Translations under genes and position numbers: made by a program
The notes under the pieces: generated by a model
The model's input: the letters and a program-made list of their open reading frames with translations, nothing else
Told to the model about the DNA's origin: nothing
The model's database searches: none
In this document: positions 1 to 7,910 of the stretch, in pieces
Layout: each line of letters begins with the position of its first letter
Position numbering within the stretch: the first letter of the stretch is position 1
Assembly (NCBI GenBank): GCA_964473895.1
Contig: CAYYRE010000104.1
Span: 1 to 10,827 of the forward strand
Length of the DNA: 10,827 bases
Direction of reading: 5' to 3'
Source of the DNA: Sulfidibacterium sp964473895
GTDB taxonomy: Bacteria > Bacteroidota > Bacteroidia > Bacteroidales > F082

Positions 1-597
1 CATGTTACAGATACTGTTAACGTTTTTTTTGTTGTGAAATCCAATGACAGCATTACGCATGTTTCGGTAAGAAAGGATCCCGCCCAACTGGATGCTTACG
101 ATTATGAAGCCATGCGGGTGGTAAGAATTCTTCCCGTTTTGAAGCCGGCGGTTCTTGATAACGAGCCGGTATCTGTACAGCTTTATGTACCTGTGGTATT
201 TAACTATAGGGAGGTAGATACTACGACGGCAAAAACTTTTCGTGCCACTTTTGACGGCAAAACGTTTTCTTATTATCGACAGGGAATGGTTGATGTGGCT
301 GATACATTTCCTGAATTTCCCGGAGGAGTGAAGGCTTTGATGCAGTATCTTGGAGTACACTTGAAGTATCCTGATGCCGCCAAAAGGATGCATTTACAGG
401 GCAAGGTTTTTATGCAATTTATTGTGGAACGCGATGGTAGTATCACGCATATTCGTGTGGTGAGAGGGGTTTCTCCATCATTAAATGCTGCAGCTGTAAA
501 AGTCATTCGTGACATGCCAAAGTGGACCCCTGGATTCCTGCATGGGAAACCGATACGTATGACCTTTAATTTGCCGATTAAGTTTACAATGGAATAG
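1..597 (+). CDS. TonB C-terminal domain protein (5' end outside window)
   Basis: This frame is open from base 1, so the true start lies outside the window; the GTG at 34 is internal. 198 residues are visible. Residues about 103-198 form a clear TonB_C domain: it opens with FPEFPGG, continues through KYPDAAKRMHLQGKVF and ERDGSI, and ends with MPKW-P-G, GKPIRM and a final P-I-K-F strand. Residues about 3-70 look like the end of another, more diverged TonB_C module (a V-F-F-V-V strand, then D-S-I, EAMRVVRILP and a VPVVF strand), so the protein seems to carry two in tandem. In the family this domain touches the TonB box of outer-membrane transporters, but many Bacteroidota paralogues, including ones fused to M56/BlaR1-like peptidases, are uncharacterised. 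The missing N-terminus would decide between an energy transducer and such a fusion. It ends 33 bases from the converging permease gene, with no hairpin terminator visible between them. Confidence 0.85.
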   Translation, partial: HVTDTVNVFFVVKSNDSITHVSVRKDPAQLDAYDYEAMRVVRILPVLKPAVLDNEPVSVQLYVPVVFNYREVDTTTAKTFRATFDGKTFSYYRQGMVDVADTFPEFPGGVKALMQYLGVHLKYPDAAKRMHLQGKVFMQFIVERDGSITHIRVVRGVSPSLNAAAVKVIRDMPKWTPGFLHGKPIRMTFNLPIKFTME

Positions 598-630
598 TTT
601 TTCAAATTCTTCGGGATTATAGTACCTTGG

Positions 631-2976
631 TTATTCATACCTCAGTGCTTCCGCAGGATTTCGGCGGGCTGCCCGAAACGTAAAAACAGAGACCACGCCG
701 ATAACGGCAGCCGATACCAAAACGGCTGCCAAAACAAATATCCACCATTTCAGTGTAACGGCATAAGCATATTGTTGTAACCAGAGTTTTGAGATTTGCC
801 GGGAAACGGGAATAAAAATTACCAGTGCTATGGCGATGGTCCACATAAAAACCTTATTTAACAACAGAATCAACGACTTTTCGGATGCCCCGTTTACCTT
901 GCGGATACCCAGCTCTTTCGTGCGCGCATGAATCATGCTCAGTGTAAACCCGACAAGACCGGCCAGCGTAATCAGTGCTGCCAAAATCGAGAAAAAGCTT
1001 ACGGTGTTTTTAACCGCACGGTCAAACCGGTAGTTTTCCCGAAGGGAAGTGTTGTAATACTTCACCTGGACAATCTGGCCGGGAACGATGCGTTGAATGG
1101 TTTGCTGTATTTTCTTCACTGTGCTTAACATCCCGGCGGAGGCAATGCGTACCGTTACTACGGAATAAACCGAAGGCCTGTCGTACCGGCTGAACACGAC
1201 CGGTTGCATAGCCGAGTGCAGCGAGCCCGAAACAATATCATTTACGACACCTCGAATGACAACAGGCGACTTGTAGAAATACAATGTTTTGCCCACCGGG
1301 TTTTTGAGATGAAAGAGTTTTGCCGTCTGACGTGTAATAACCACACTGTTTTTCCTCACCATCCGGCTAAAACCGGGACCTTCCAACTTCATTTTTAGTG
1401 TGGAAAAGAAATTATCATCCACGAAAATGTTCCGTACGATTTTTGCATTTTGCCCATCCGGACCGGATGAAAAGCTGTTTCCGGAAAGCCCCCACAGCGG
1501 AATGGCATCGGAAAGACATACCGATACTACCCGGGGAAGTTTTGCTATTTCACTTTTTATGACCTCATCTTTCGTGTATAAGGGTTTGTTTTGTAGTTCG
1601 ATATAAACCAAATGGCTTGCATCGTACCCTCTGTTAAAATGCCGGATAAAGTTGAATTGGCTGTTGATGAAAAACAGAAAAATAAACAAACTCAGCGAAA
1701 TACCGATTTGAAGCGTAAGCAACACCCGCTGCAGATTTGTATTCATGGGGGACTTGTAAACAGACGCTGTTTTTTGCGTGGCCATAAAATAACGTATGGA
1801 CCATCGGACAGGGATCATGTAAATTACAACAAAGGCAATGGCAAATACCAGCAAAAACAAAAGCAGAAACGACCGGTTTGTCAATGCTTCCATGATACTA
1901 AACCGGAAATTGGTTTCAAGAAACGGATTTATGAATACCCAAAAGAGGACTGCCACCGCCGACGAGGCAAGCATATAAAGCAGGGTTTCGTTAAAGATAA
2001 ACTGATGGATGTCAAGGCCCGAAGCACCGAGGGTGCGATGAATGGCAATTTCTTTCATAAATTTCCCGTACCCTGCCAATATCAGTAACAACGAGTTGAA
2101 ACAGACCAACCCGAATACCAGCATGCCAATAAATATCATGATGGAATAAGTGATTTTTTTCTCAGGGTTGATGATAAAAGTTGCTTTGGTAAGAGGAATG
2201 AGCCGGTAGGTCGAAAAAAATCCTTGGGCTTCATCGGCATCCACATTGTAATATTTTCGTAAAAGGGCGGGCAGGGTTTTTTCTATTTCACGGGGGCCGG
2301 CACCCCGGGCGAGTTTCACAAAACCCCGGAAACTGTCGCCACCGTTCCAACCCATATACAGCCGGTGCTCGTCTTTCAAAGTGGCAAACGAAATCAGCAC
2401 ATCGGCCCGGAAACTTGAATTGGCAGGCCAGTTTTCGATAACGCCGGTGATGACAATCGGGCGTACTTCGTTCAGGAAGATGATTTTGCCTATGGCAGCA
2501 CTACTGTTGCCAAACAGTTTGACGGCCAGCTTTTGTGTGATGACGGCACTGTTTTTTATCCGTAACGATGCCCCGGAAGAGCCGCTGAGAAACCTTCGGC
2601 GAAAAACCCGAAAGAACAGTGAATCGGCATACAGGGTGTTGGCTTCTGTCAGTGATTCGCCTGTTTTGTAATTTGTTTTGTCGTTGTAAAAAACGACCGT
2701 TCCCGCCTCAACCCGGGGGAAATCTTTCACCATAGCCGGGATAAGAGGCTGTACGAGTGTCGCATACGTTCCGCTGAAGTTGGGGGACTTAAAATTATCA
2801 AAAACCTGATAAATGCGGTTCTTTCCCGGATAAAAACGATCAGTACTCAATGCGTTTAGAGCAATATAAAAAAGCACCAGCGCACTGGCCATGCCCATAC
2901 CCATACTGATAATCCGCAGGGATGCCGTCAGCTTCTGTGATTTTAGCCTTTTGAATACAATAAAAATATGGTTCAT
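631..2976 (-). CDS. Two-module FtsX/MacB-type ABC transporter permease (P4, last of the operon)
   Basis: A 781-residue inner-membrane protein, the size usual for Bacteroidota tandem FtsX permeases. Predicted layout: helix about 21-43; first MacB_PCD-like extracytoplasmic domain 50-265 (with AVKLFG and ITGVIENWPANSSF); helices 277-302, 328-349 and 369-390; then helix 417-437, second extracytoplasmic domain 440-655, and helices 659-681, 705-726 and 744-766. The cytosolic coupling motif after the first FtsX helix is KEIAIHRTLGAS in module 1 and TKELGIRKVNGAS in module 2; this segment contacts the ATPase in MacB and LolCDE. The protein ends in NPAEALRYE. It is the most diverged of the four: module 2 has VNDIVSGSL where its paralogues have a D-F-N-F-like stretch. 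ATG start 24 bases after the P3 stop, with an A-rich leader and no Shine-Dalgarno. Co-transcription with P3 is inferred from spacing; the substrate is unknown. Confidence 0.92.
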   Translation of the reverse strand: MNHIFIVFKRLKSQKLTASLRIISMGMGMASALVLFYIALNALSTDRFYPGKNRIYQVFDNFKSPNFSGTYATLVQPLIPAMVKDFPRVEAGTVVFYNDKTNYKTGESLTEANTLYADSLFFRVFRRRFLSGSSGASLRIKNSAVITQKLAVKLFGNSSAAIGKIIFLNEVRPIVITGVIENWPANSSFRADVLISFATLKDEHRLYMGWNGGDSFRGFVKLARGAGPREIEKTLPALLRKYYNVDADEAQGFFSTYRLIPLTKATFIINPEKKITYSIMIFIGMLVFGLVCFNSLLLILAGYGKFMKEIAIHRTLGASGLDIHQFIFNETLLYMLASSAVAVLFWVFINPFLETNFRFSIMEALTNRSFLLLFLLVFAIAFVVIYMIPVRWSIRYFMATQKTASVYKSPMNTNLQRVLLTLQIGISLSLFIFLFFINSQFNFIRHFNRGYDASHLVYIELQNKPLYTKDEVIKSEIAKLPRVVSVCLSDAIPLWGLSGNSFSSGPDGQNAKIVRNIFVDDNFFSTLKMKLEGPGFSRMVRKNSVVITRQTAKLFHLKNPVGKTLYFYKSPVVIRGVVNDIVSGSLHSAMQPVVFSRYDRPSVYSVVTVRIASAGMLSTVKKIQQTIQRIVPGQIVQVKYYNTSLRENYRFDRAVKNTVSFFSILAALITLAGLVGFTLSMIHARTKELGIRKVNGASEKSLILLLNKVFMWTIAIALVIFIPVSRQISKLWLQQYAYAVTLKWWIFVLAAVLVSAAVIGVVSVFTFRAARRNPAEALRYE

Positions 2977-3000
2977 GATTTTTGGGATTAACGGTAGGGA

Positions 3001-5337
3001 TTATTCCGTTCTGAGCGATTGAACGGGGTTTTGTTTTGCCGCATGCCAGGTAAACCAGCTTGTGGCGGTCAATGCAATGAAAAGGACAAAAATCCCCGAC
3101 AGGGCAAAAATCCACCAGCTTAAATCCGTTTTGTAAGCAAACCCTTCAAGCCATTTTTTCAGTGCGAAATAGGCCATGGGCGAGGCAATGACAAAGGCAA
3201 TAAGGATTTGTTTTATAAAATCGGTTTGGAGCATTTTAACAATTTCAAAAATCGAAGCACCATTGACACGGCGGATGCCTATTTCTTTGGTACGCAGACG
3301 TGTGGTAAAAATGACAAGCCCCAGTAAACCAATCACAGACAGTAAAATGCTCCAAACGGTGACAAACCGGATAAAGCTGGATATCCGCTCTTCTTTTTGG
3401 TACAACCCGTTCAGCGAAGCATCTAAAAATTTAAAATTAAAGGCCTGAACGGGTTCAAATTTTTCCCAAACGGATTTGATATACCGGATAGTTTGCGTCA
3501 GGTTTTCGGGTTTTATTCTGAGCAGCAACCGGTATCTCCTGCCATCGTAAAGCCAAAAAGCCATGGGGGTGATTTCTTCTTTTAATGACGAAAAATTGAA
3601 ATCTTTGGCAACGCCGACTACCCGGCCATCGGCTTTAAAGCCGTAAATCCTTTCTTCCAACGGTTTTTTCCAGCCGAACATTTCCACGGCTTTTTCATTT
3701 AAGATAAACGACCCTTTGTCGGCTTTCAGATTAAGGGAAAACGGCCGGCCTTTTATTATTTTAATGTGAAAAAAGTCTGTAAAATGTTCGTCCACCGGCC
3801 AGCAATAAAAGTTGATTTGCTTTCCGTTTACCTCTCTGCCCCAGCTCATTCCCACATTTCCGGGGACAAATTGGGAATAGGTATAAGCTGTGATATTCCT
3901 GTTTTTCAGCAATTCGTTGGCAAAAGTCCGGTAATGCTCCCTGATTTTTTCGGTAGTCCGCAGGTAGATGACGTTTTTTTTGTTGATCCCGATGTCGTAA
4001 TTGTGCCAAAATAGAATCTGTTTGCTGATCCCTACGGAAGCAATAACAAGGGCAATGGCCATGACAAATTGAATATCCAAAAGGAGGATGCGAATGCCTT
4101 TGCCTTTGTTTTGTAATGTAAAAGCACCGTGGACCGATTGCGCAAGCGGGGGCGAATTCATATAGAAAGCGGGATAAATTCCGGCAAGGATGCCAAACAA
4201 AAGGGCCATCAGCAAAAAATAGAGATAAAATTGCGGGCGGTGGTCGAATCCCAATCCGTCAATACCCAGATTTTGTTGAAGATAAGGCGATAAAAATCTG
4301 TGTGCAACAAAAGATAGCAGAAGGGCAAAAAGCGATACCATCACCGCTTCGATGATAATTTGGGCGAAAACCGCACGCTTTCCCGCCCCGAAAACCCTTT
4401 TCATGGTGAGTGCCCTGGATTTCTGAAAAGCCTGGGCCGTGGTCAGGTTGACCACATTGACCATTCCCATGATGAATAATACACCAATCAACACCATTAA
4501 AACGTCCAGCGTTTTTTTGTTGACAATGTTAAAGTTGGCGTTGGAAGAAAAGTGCAGGGCCGAAAGTGGCTGAAGGTGAAACAGGGTTTTCCGGGGCCGG
4601 CGGTTGTCGTTGTCTTTAAAATAATCCTGAAAATCCCGGATGGCACTGATTTTTTGTTCCAGTCGCGGAATGTCGGCATGAGGGTTTACACGGCAAAAAA
4701 CCTGAAAACTCCATTCGCTCCAGCGGCTGGCAAAGTTGCCTGGCCTTTGCGTTATGGTGGCAAAAGAGCAGATGAAACCGGCATGAAACGAAGCATTTTC
4801 GGGGATGTCTTCCATAACGCCGGTAACCGTGAAAGGCTTGCGGCTCAAAAGCACTTTTTGGCCGATGGGATTTTCTTTTCCGAACAGCTTCCGGGCAAGG
4901 CTTTTTGCCAAAACAACCGTTCGAGGATTGGTGAGGGCCGAATCTTTTGCGCCTTGCAGCAAAGGAAAAGTAAAAATGTTGAAAATATCATTGTTTGCAT
5001 ACATGCCCCGTTGGTAAAAAGCAATTTTTTTTGCTTTTAATGCCGGTGTCGTAACGGAATAGTTGGTAAACCAAAAGGGTGTAATATACTCTATTTCAGA
5101 GATGTTTTCCCGGATGATGGGGGCTATTTTTGCGGGTACGGTAGTTCCTTCATTTCCGATATTGACTTTGTAAATCGTATCGTAATGCTTATTGAATGTG
5201 TCGTAGCCGTACTCATGCGAAATATACAAAACCAGCGTGATGATGCCCGTGAAAGCAATCAGCAGGCTTATTATGCTGAACACCAGCGAGGTCGGATATC
5301 TGACGATACTTTTGAAGATGGATTTTAAAGGATACAT
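3001..5337 (-). CDS. Two-module FtsX/MacB-type ABC transporter permease (P3)
   Basis: A 778-residue membrane protein with the same duplicated plan as its neighbours: helix about 17-39, extracytoplasmic domain 42-270 (LARKLFGKENPIGQ and VTGVMEDIPENASF are typical MacB_PCD signatures), helices 278-301, 322-345 and 370-391; then helix 415-437, second domain 440-650 (with GVAKDFNFSSL) and helices 656-678, 708-725 and 740-761. The module 2 coupling motif is canonical, TKEIGIRRVNGAS. Module 1 has SRALTMKRVFGAG, in which the K-E-I core is lost, so its ATPase contact may be weakened or different. The C-terminus NPVQSLRTE also departs from the NPxEALRYE of the other three. The start is the ATG at 5337-5335, 29 bases after the P2 stop, with leader AGACAAAACAAA and no Shine-Dalgarno. 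It should work with the upstream ATPase; transport versus another mechanical role cannot be told apart from sequence. Confidence 0.92.
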   Translation of the reverse strand: MYPLKSIFKSIVRYPTSLVFSIISLLIAFTGIITLVLYISHEYGYDTFNKHYDTIYKVNIGNEGTTVPAKIAPIIRENISEIEYITPFWFTNYSVTTPALKAKKIAFYQRGMYANNDIFNIFTFPLLQGAKDSALTNPRTVVLAKSLARKLFGKENPIGQKVLLSRKPFTVTGVMEDIPENASFHAGFICSFATITQRPGNFASRWSEWSFQVFCRVNPHADIPRLEQKISAIRDFQDYFKDNDNRRPRKTLFHLQPLSALHFSSNANFNIVNKKTLDVLMVLIGVLFIMGMVNVVNLTTAQAFQKSRALTMKRVFGAGKRAVFAQIIIEAVMVSLFALLLSFVAHRFLSPYLQQNLGIDGLGFDHRPQFYLYFLLMALLFGILAGIYPAFYMNSPPLAQSVHGAFTLQNKGKGIRILLLDIQFVMAIALVIASVGISKQILFWHNYDIGINKKNVIYLRTTEKIREHYRTFANELLKNRNITAYTYSQFVPGNVGMSWGREVNGKQINFYCWPVDEHFTDFFHIKIIKGRPFSLNLKADKGSFILNEKAVEMFGWKKPLEERIYGFKADGRVVGVAKDFNFSSLKEEITPMAFWLYDGRRYRLLLRIKPENLTQTIRYIKSVWEKFEPVQAFNFKFLDASLNGLYQKEERISSFIRFVTVWSILLSVIGLLGLVIFTTRLRTKEIGIRRVNGASIFEIVKMLQTDFIKQILIAFVIASPMAYFALKKWLEGFAYKTDLSWWIFALSGIFVLFIALTATSWFTWHAAKQNPVQSLRTE

Positions 5338-5366
5338 TTTGTTTTGTCTATCGGGTTTCTACTTTT

Positions 5367-7697
5367 TTATTCATACCTCAAAGCTTCAATCGGATTTCTT
5401 CTTGCTGCCCTGAATGTTTGCCAACTGACTGTAACAAGCGTAACAAACAGAACAATGACTCCTGCCAGTGCAAAAACCCACCAGCTTAAAGACGTTTTGT
5501 AAGGGAAATTTTCCAGCCATTTACTGATGCTGTAATAGGCTATGGGCGTTGCAATGACAAACGCAATCAGTACCCATTTGACAAAATCCAAATTCAGCAT
5601 ATTCACCATTTCCAGAACGGTGGCTCCGTTTACTTTCCGGATACCGATTTCTTTTGTCCGGTTGGCACAGGTTTGAATGACCTGCCCCAGTATCCCGATG
5701 AGCGTTAAAATAATGGCAATGATGGCGAGAATTCCAATCGAACCGGAAAGCTGCTGCTCCTTTTTGTATTGGGCATTAAAAAAGGCATTGTAAAACTGAA
5801 AATCAAACGGGTCTTCGGTGAAGGATGCCCATACTTTTTTTATCTGCGCTATTTGTTGATGGATATGCCCCGGTACAATTCTGATGGACAAAGTATTCGG
5901 CTTGTTGGTGTTATCATAAATCAGGCAAACGGCTTGTTGTTTTTTATGTAAAGAAGAAACGCTAAAATCATTTACAATGCCTATAACCTCATAGCCGTCT
6001 TCTCTTCCCATTTCATATTTTTTGTTTTCAATATTTTTCCATCCTAATTTTCTAATGGCTGTTTCATTAAACATACAGGCTTTATGAAAATCGCCTTTTA
6101 AAAATCGTCGTCCTTTGAGTAAATGAATCTGAAATGTATGCAGGAAACTACTATCGACCATGATGGTTTTTATGTCCATATCAATGTCCTTTTCCCCGCT
6201 TCCCATAGACAAATTGATTTCCCCCGGTGAGCCGAAACTATAAGAAGACGATTGTACAAAATTCAGGTTGTTTATTTCCGTTTTCAATGCCGCAAAGTGT
6301 TTAAACTTATAGGGTATTTCCACTTTAAGAAGGTTTTGTTGATTAAATCCCAATGCTTTGGATTCCACAAAATTTAATTGTTTTTGTATGAAGAAAACCG
6401 AGATTAACAGGGCAATGGATGCAACAAACTGGGTAGTAGTAAAAATGGTCCTTATACTGCTTTTGTTTTTTCTTTTCATGGTGCCGTGCAGCCCCTGAAT
6501 GACATTTACTTTTAATAATGAATAAACGGGAATAATACTGTTAATGCCGAGAATGATGAACAGCACAGCAAGGTAAATAACAATAAACAACGGCTTTTTC
6601 AGTATTTGAATATCCACATCTCCACCGATAAGTGAGGCGAAATAATTCTTTAAAGCAAAGACAAGCAATAACGAGATGAGGGTGGATATGACGATGACAA
6701 TCAGCGATTCTGTCAAATAGTAGAAAAACAGTTGTAAATGGTTGGCCCCATTGACTTTTTTAATGCTGATTTCTTTGATTTTTGAAAACTGTAATGACAG
6801 AGAGAAGTTGAGATAGTTCATTACGGAAAGAATGAGAATGATCAGGCCGATGATGGAAAGAAGACGGATAAAGGAAGGATTACCCAACCGGTTGCCGTTA
6901 CCATCTATCGGTTTGGAAAGATAAATATCGGTTAATGGCTGTAAACCAAAGCGTTTTACCCTTGTTTGAAAATGTTTGATGGTTTGGTTAAAATGTTTGA
7001 TAAATTGATTTTTGTCCGTATGTTTTTTTAACAAAAGGAAATGGCTCATTGGATTGTAGCAATCGCCATGGTTACAGACAGTTGACATTCTCATATTTTT
7101 ATCTTCTGCATTGAGCAAATAATCGGCTGAAAGGCTGGTGTTTTTTGGAAATGCTTTGATGATGGCCGTTACTTTTACTTTAAAAAAATGATTAAAGTCA
7201 ATGGTTTGTCCGAGCGGGTCTTTATCTCCAAAAAGCTTTTTTGCTGTCGCCTGTGTCAGGATGATGGAAGCTTTTCCGGAAAAAGGTTCTTTATCCATCT
7301 TCCGGAGAACGGGGATAGCGAACACTTTAAAAAAGCTGTTGGTCGTTGAAATCCCTGTTTTAAATTTTAGGCCGGGGCGATGGTTTGCCCTGAGAATGAC
7401 AGGCCATTGGAATCGTTCCAAAACGCAATTGGCTTTTACTTCCGGGTAATTTTGCGAAATGACATCTTTTAGTTCGTAGCCCAGGCCGCAATCCTTTTTT
7501 TCGGCATCTATCAGGCGATAAATTCTGTTACTGTCCGGAATGTTTTGATCTACCGTTTCTTCGTTATAGACAAATAAGGCAACCAGCAGAAAAACGGTTA
7601 ACCCGACCGTCAGCCCGATGATGGTTAATAGGGAGTATGCCGTGTTCTTTTTTAAATAATAATAAGCATGTTTTAAGTTTGCTACGAAAAACCTCAT
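5367..7697 (-). CDS. Two-module FtsX/MacB-type ABC transporter permease (P2)
   Basis: A 776-residue membrane protein. Helix about 21-43; extracytoplasmic domain 46-270 with TAKKLFGDKDPLGQ; helices 276-300, 326-348 and 369-391; helix 418-437; second domain 440-650 with GIVNDFSVSSL; helices 652-675, 706-722 and 738-759. Both coupling motifs are well kept (IKEISIKKVNGAN and TKEIGIRKVNGAT), the most symmetric pair of the four. Module 1 has four extracytoplasmic cysteines, at about 70, 91, 208 and 213, the last two in CNHGDC. It ends NPIEALRYE. The ATG at 7697-7695 follows an A-rich leader. A three-codon reading frame (ATG at 7705-7703, M-N-K) stops with a TGA that overlaps this start; whether it is translated is unknown. 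The unusual 213-base spacer separates it from P1, so its expression could be set differently from P1 within the same transcript. Confidence 0.92.
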   Translation of the reverse strand: MRFFVANLKHAYYYLKKNTAYSLLTIIGLTVGLTVFLLVALFVYNEETVDQNIPDSNRIYRLIDAEKKDCGLGYELKDVISQNYPEVKANCVLERFQWPVILRANHRPGLKFKTGISTTNSFFKVFAIPVLRKMDKEPFSGKASIILTQATAKKLFGDKDPLGQTIDFNHFFKVKVTAIIKAFPKNTSLSADYLLNAEDKNMRMSTVCNHGDCYNPMSHFLLLKKHTDKNQFIKHFNQTIKHFQTRVKRFGLQPLTDIYLSKPIDGNGNRLGNPSFIRLLSIIGLIILILSVMNYLNFSLSLQFSKIKEISIKKVNGANHLQLFFYYLTESLIVIVISTLISLLLVFALKNYFASLIGGDVDIQILKKPLFIVIYLAVLFIILGINSIIPVYSLLKVNVIQGLHGTMKRKNKSSIRTIFTTTQFVASIALLISVFFIQKQLNFVESKALGFNQQNLLKVEIPYKFKHFAALKTEINNLNFVQSSSYSFGSPGEINLSMGSGEKDIDMDIKTIMVDSSFLHTFQIHLLKGRRFLKGDFHKACMFNETAIRKLGWKNIENKKYEMGREDGYEVIGIVNDFSVSSLHKKQQAVCLIYDNTNKPNTLSIRIVPGHIHQQIAQIKKVWASFTEDPFDFQFYNAFFNAQYKKEQQLSGSIGILAIIAIILTLIGILGQVIQTCANRTKEIGIRKVNGATVLEMVNMLNLDFVKWVLIAFVIATPIAYYSISKWLENFPYKTSLSWWVFALAGVIVLFVTLVTVSWQTFRAARRNPIEALRYE
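5411..5443 (-). repeat. 33-base exact duplicate, copy in P2 (partner 7955-7987)
   Basis: These 33 bases near the 3' end of P2 are identical to 7955-7987 in P1. Both copies start 44 bases from the outer edge of their stop codon, so they are homologous codons. They encode the segment around V-T-L-V-T-V-S-W-Q-T-F just before the C-terminal tail. Similarity continues at about 85 percent by eye over roughly 140 bases. This is coding sequence conserved between paralogues, not an inserted element. Confidence 0.8.
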
Positions 7698-7724
7698 TTG
7701 TTCATTTTTTTAGCGTTATTATGT

Positions 7725-7767
7725 TAGTTGGAGGGTGAGAGGGTTGGAGGGTTGAAGGGTTGGATGG
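7725..7767. repeat. 8-base tandem array (GGGTTGGA-type) with four evenly spaced GGG runs
   Basis: Reading the + strand, the units from 7725 are TAGTTGGA, GGGTGAGA, GGGTTGGA, GGGTTGAA and GGGTTGGA, followed by TGG: five 8-base units. GGG runs fall at 7733, 7741, 7749 and 7757, each separated by five bases, which fits the canonical G-quadruplex pattern (G3 with loops of 1-7). The array lies 28-70 bases upstream of the P2 start codon, and the G-rich strand is the template strand of the operon. Whether it folds, or changes in copy number, is not known. Confidence 0.8.
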
Positions 7768-7783
7768 TCGTTTCATTACCGTT

Positions 7784-7834
7784 ACCTTTTTTCACCTTTC
7801 TCACCTTTTCACCTTCTTACCTTTCCACCTTAAC
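7784..7834. repeat. Degenerate 8-base-period array (ACCTTYYY-type), opposite sense to the GGG array
   Basis: On the + strand, ACC recurs at 7784, 7794, 7803, 7811, 7819 and 7827, with spacing settling to exactly 8 bases; units read ACCTTTTC, ACCTTCTT, ACCTTTCC. Two further units in the same phase style occur at 7900 and 7908, beside the P1 stop. On the operon's mRNA strand this is a purine-rich tract containing GGTGAGA, which is exactly complementary to TCTCACC in the transcript of the GGG array (7734-7740). No protein function fits here; an open frame across it on the + strand is low-complexity. Confidence 0.65.
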
Positions 7835-7848
7835 ATTCTCTTTTACAG

Positions 7849-7892
7849 ACCTGTTAGGTCGCTACCCGCAACCCGCCGGAGACCTGACAGGT
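7849..7892. repeat. REP-like palindrome in the P1-P2 spacer
   Basis: The arms ACCTGTTAGGTC (7849-7860) and GACCTGACAGGT (7881-7892) are reverse complements at 11 of 12 positions, and the exception is a G-U pair in RNA. The 20-base loop is GC-rich (GCTACCCGCAACCCGCCGGA). The element starts 18 bases beyond the P1 stop. The downstream side on the transcribed strand has no U-run, so it is not a standard intrinsic terminator. It resembles short dispersed palindromes I associate with Bacteroidota genomes; that resemblance is from memory and unverified. A transcript-stabilising or transcript-processing role is possible. Confidence 0.7.
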
Positions 7893-7910
7893 TATTTCCA
7901 CCTTCCCACC

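Noticed and set aside
34..36. GTG at 34 as the true start of the TonB-domain gene
   Set aside because: The frame is open to base 1 and the upstream residues complete a TonB_C-like beta strand, so the gene begins outside the window.
598..630. Bidirectional terminator between the converging TonB-domain and P4 genes
   Set aside because: I found no inverted repeat of useful length in the 33 bases or just inside either gene end.
1612..2088. A 158-codon + strand open frame, and a similar one at 4552-5040
   Set aside because: Both are antisense to clearly conserved permease coding sequence and have no domain pattern or plausible start context.
7849..7892. The spacer palindrome read as a CRISPR repeat or an intrinsic terminator
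   Set aside because: There is only one copy with no spacers, and no U-run follows on the transcribed strand.
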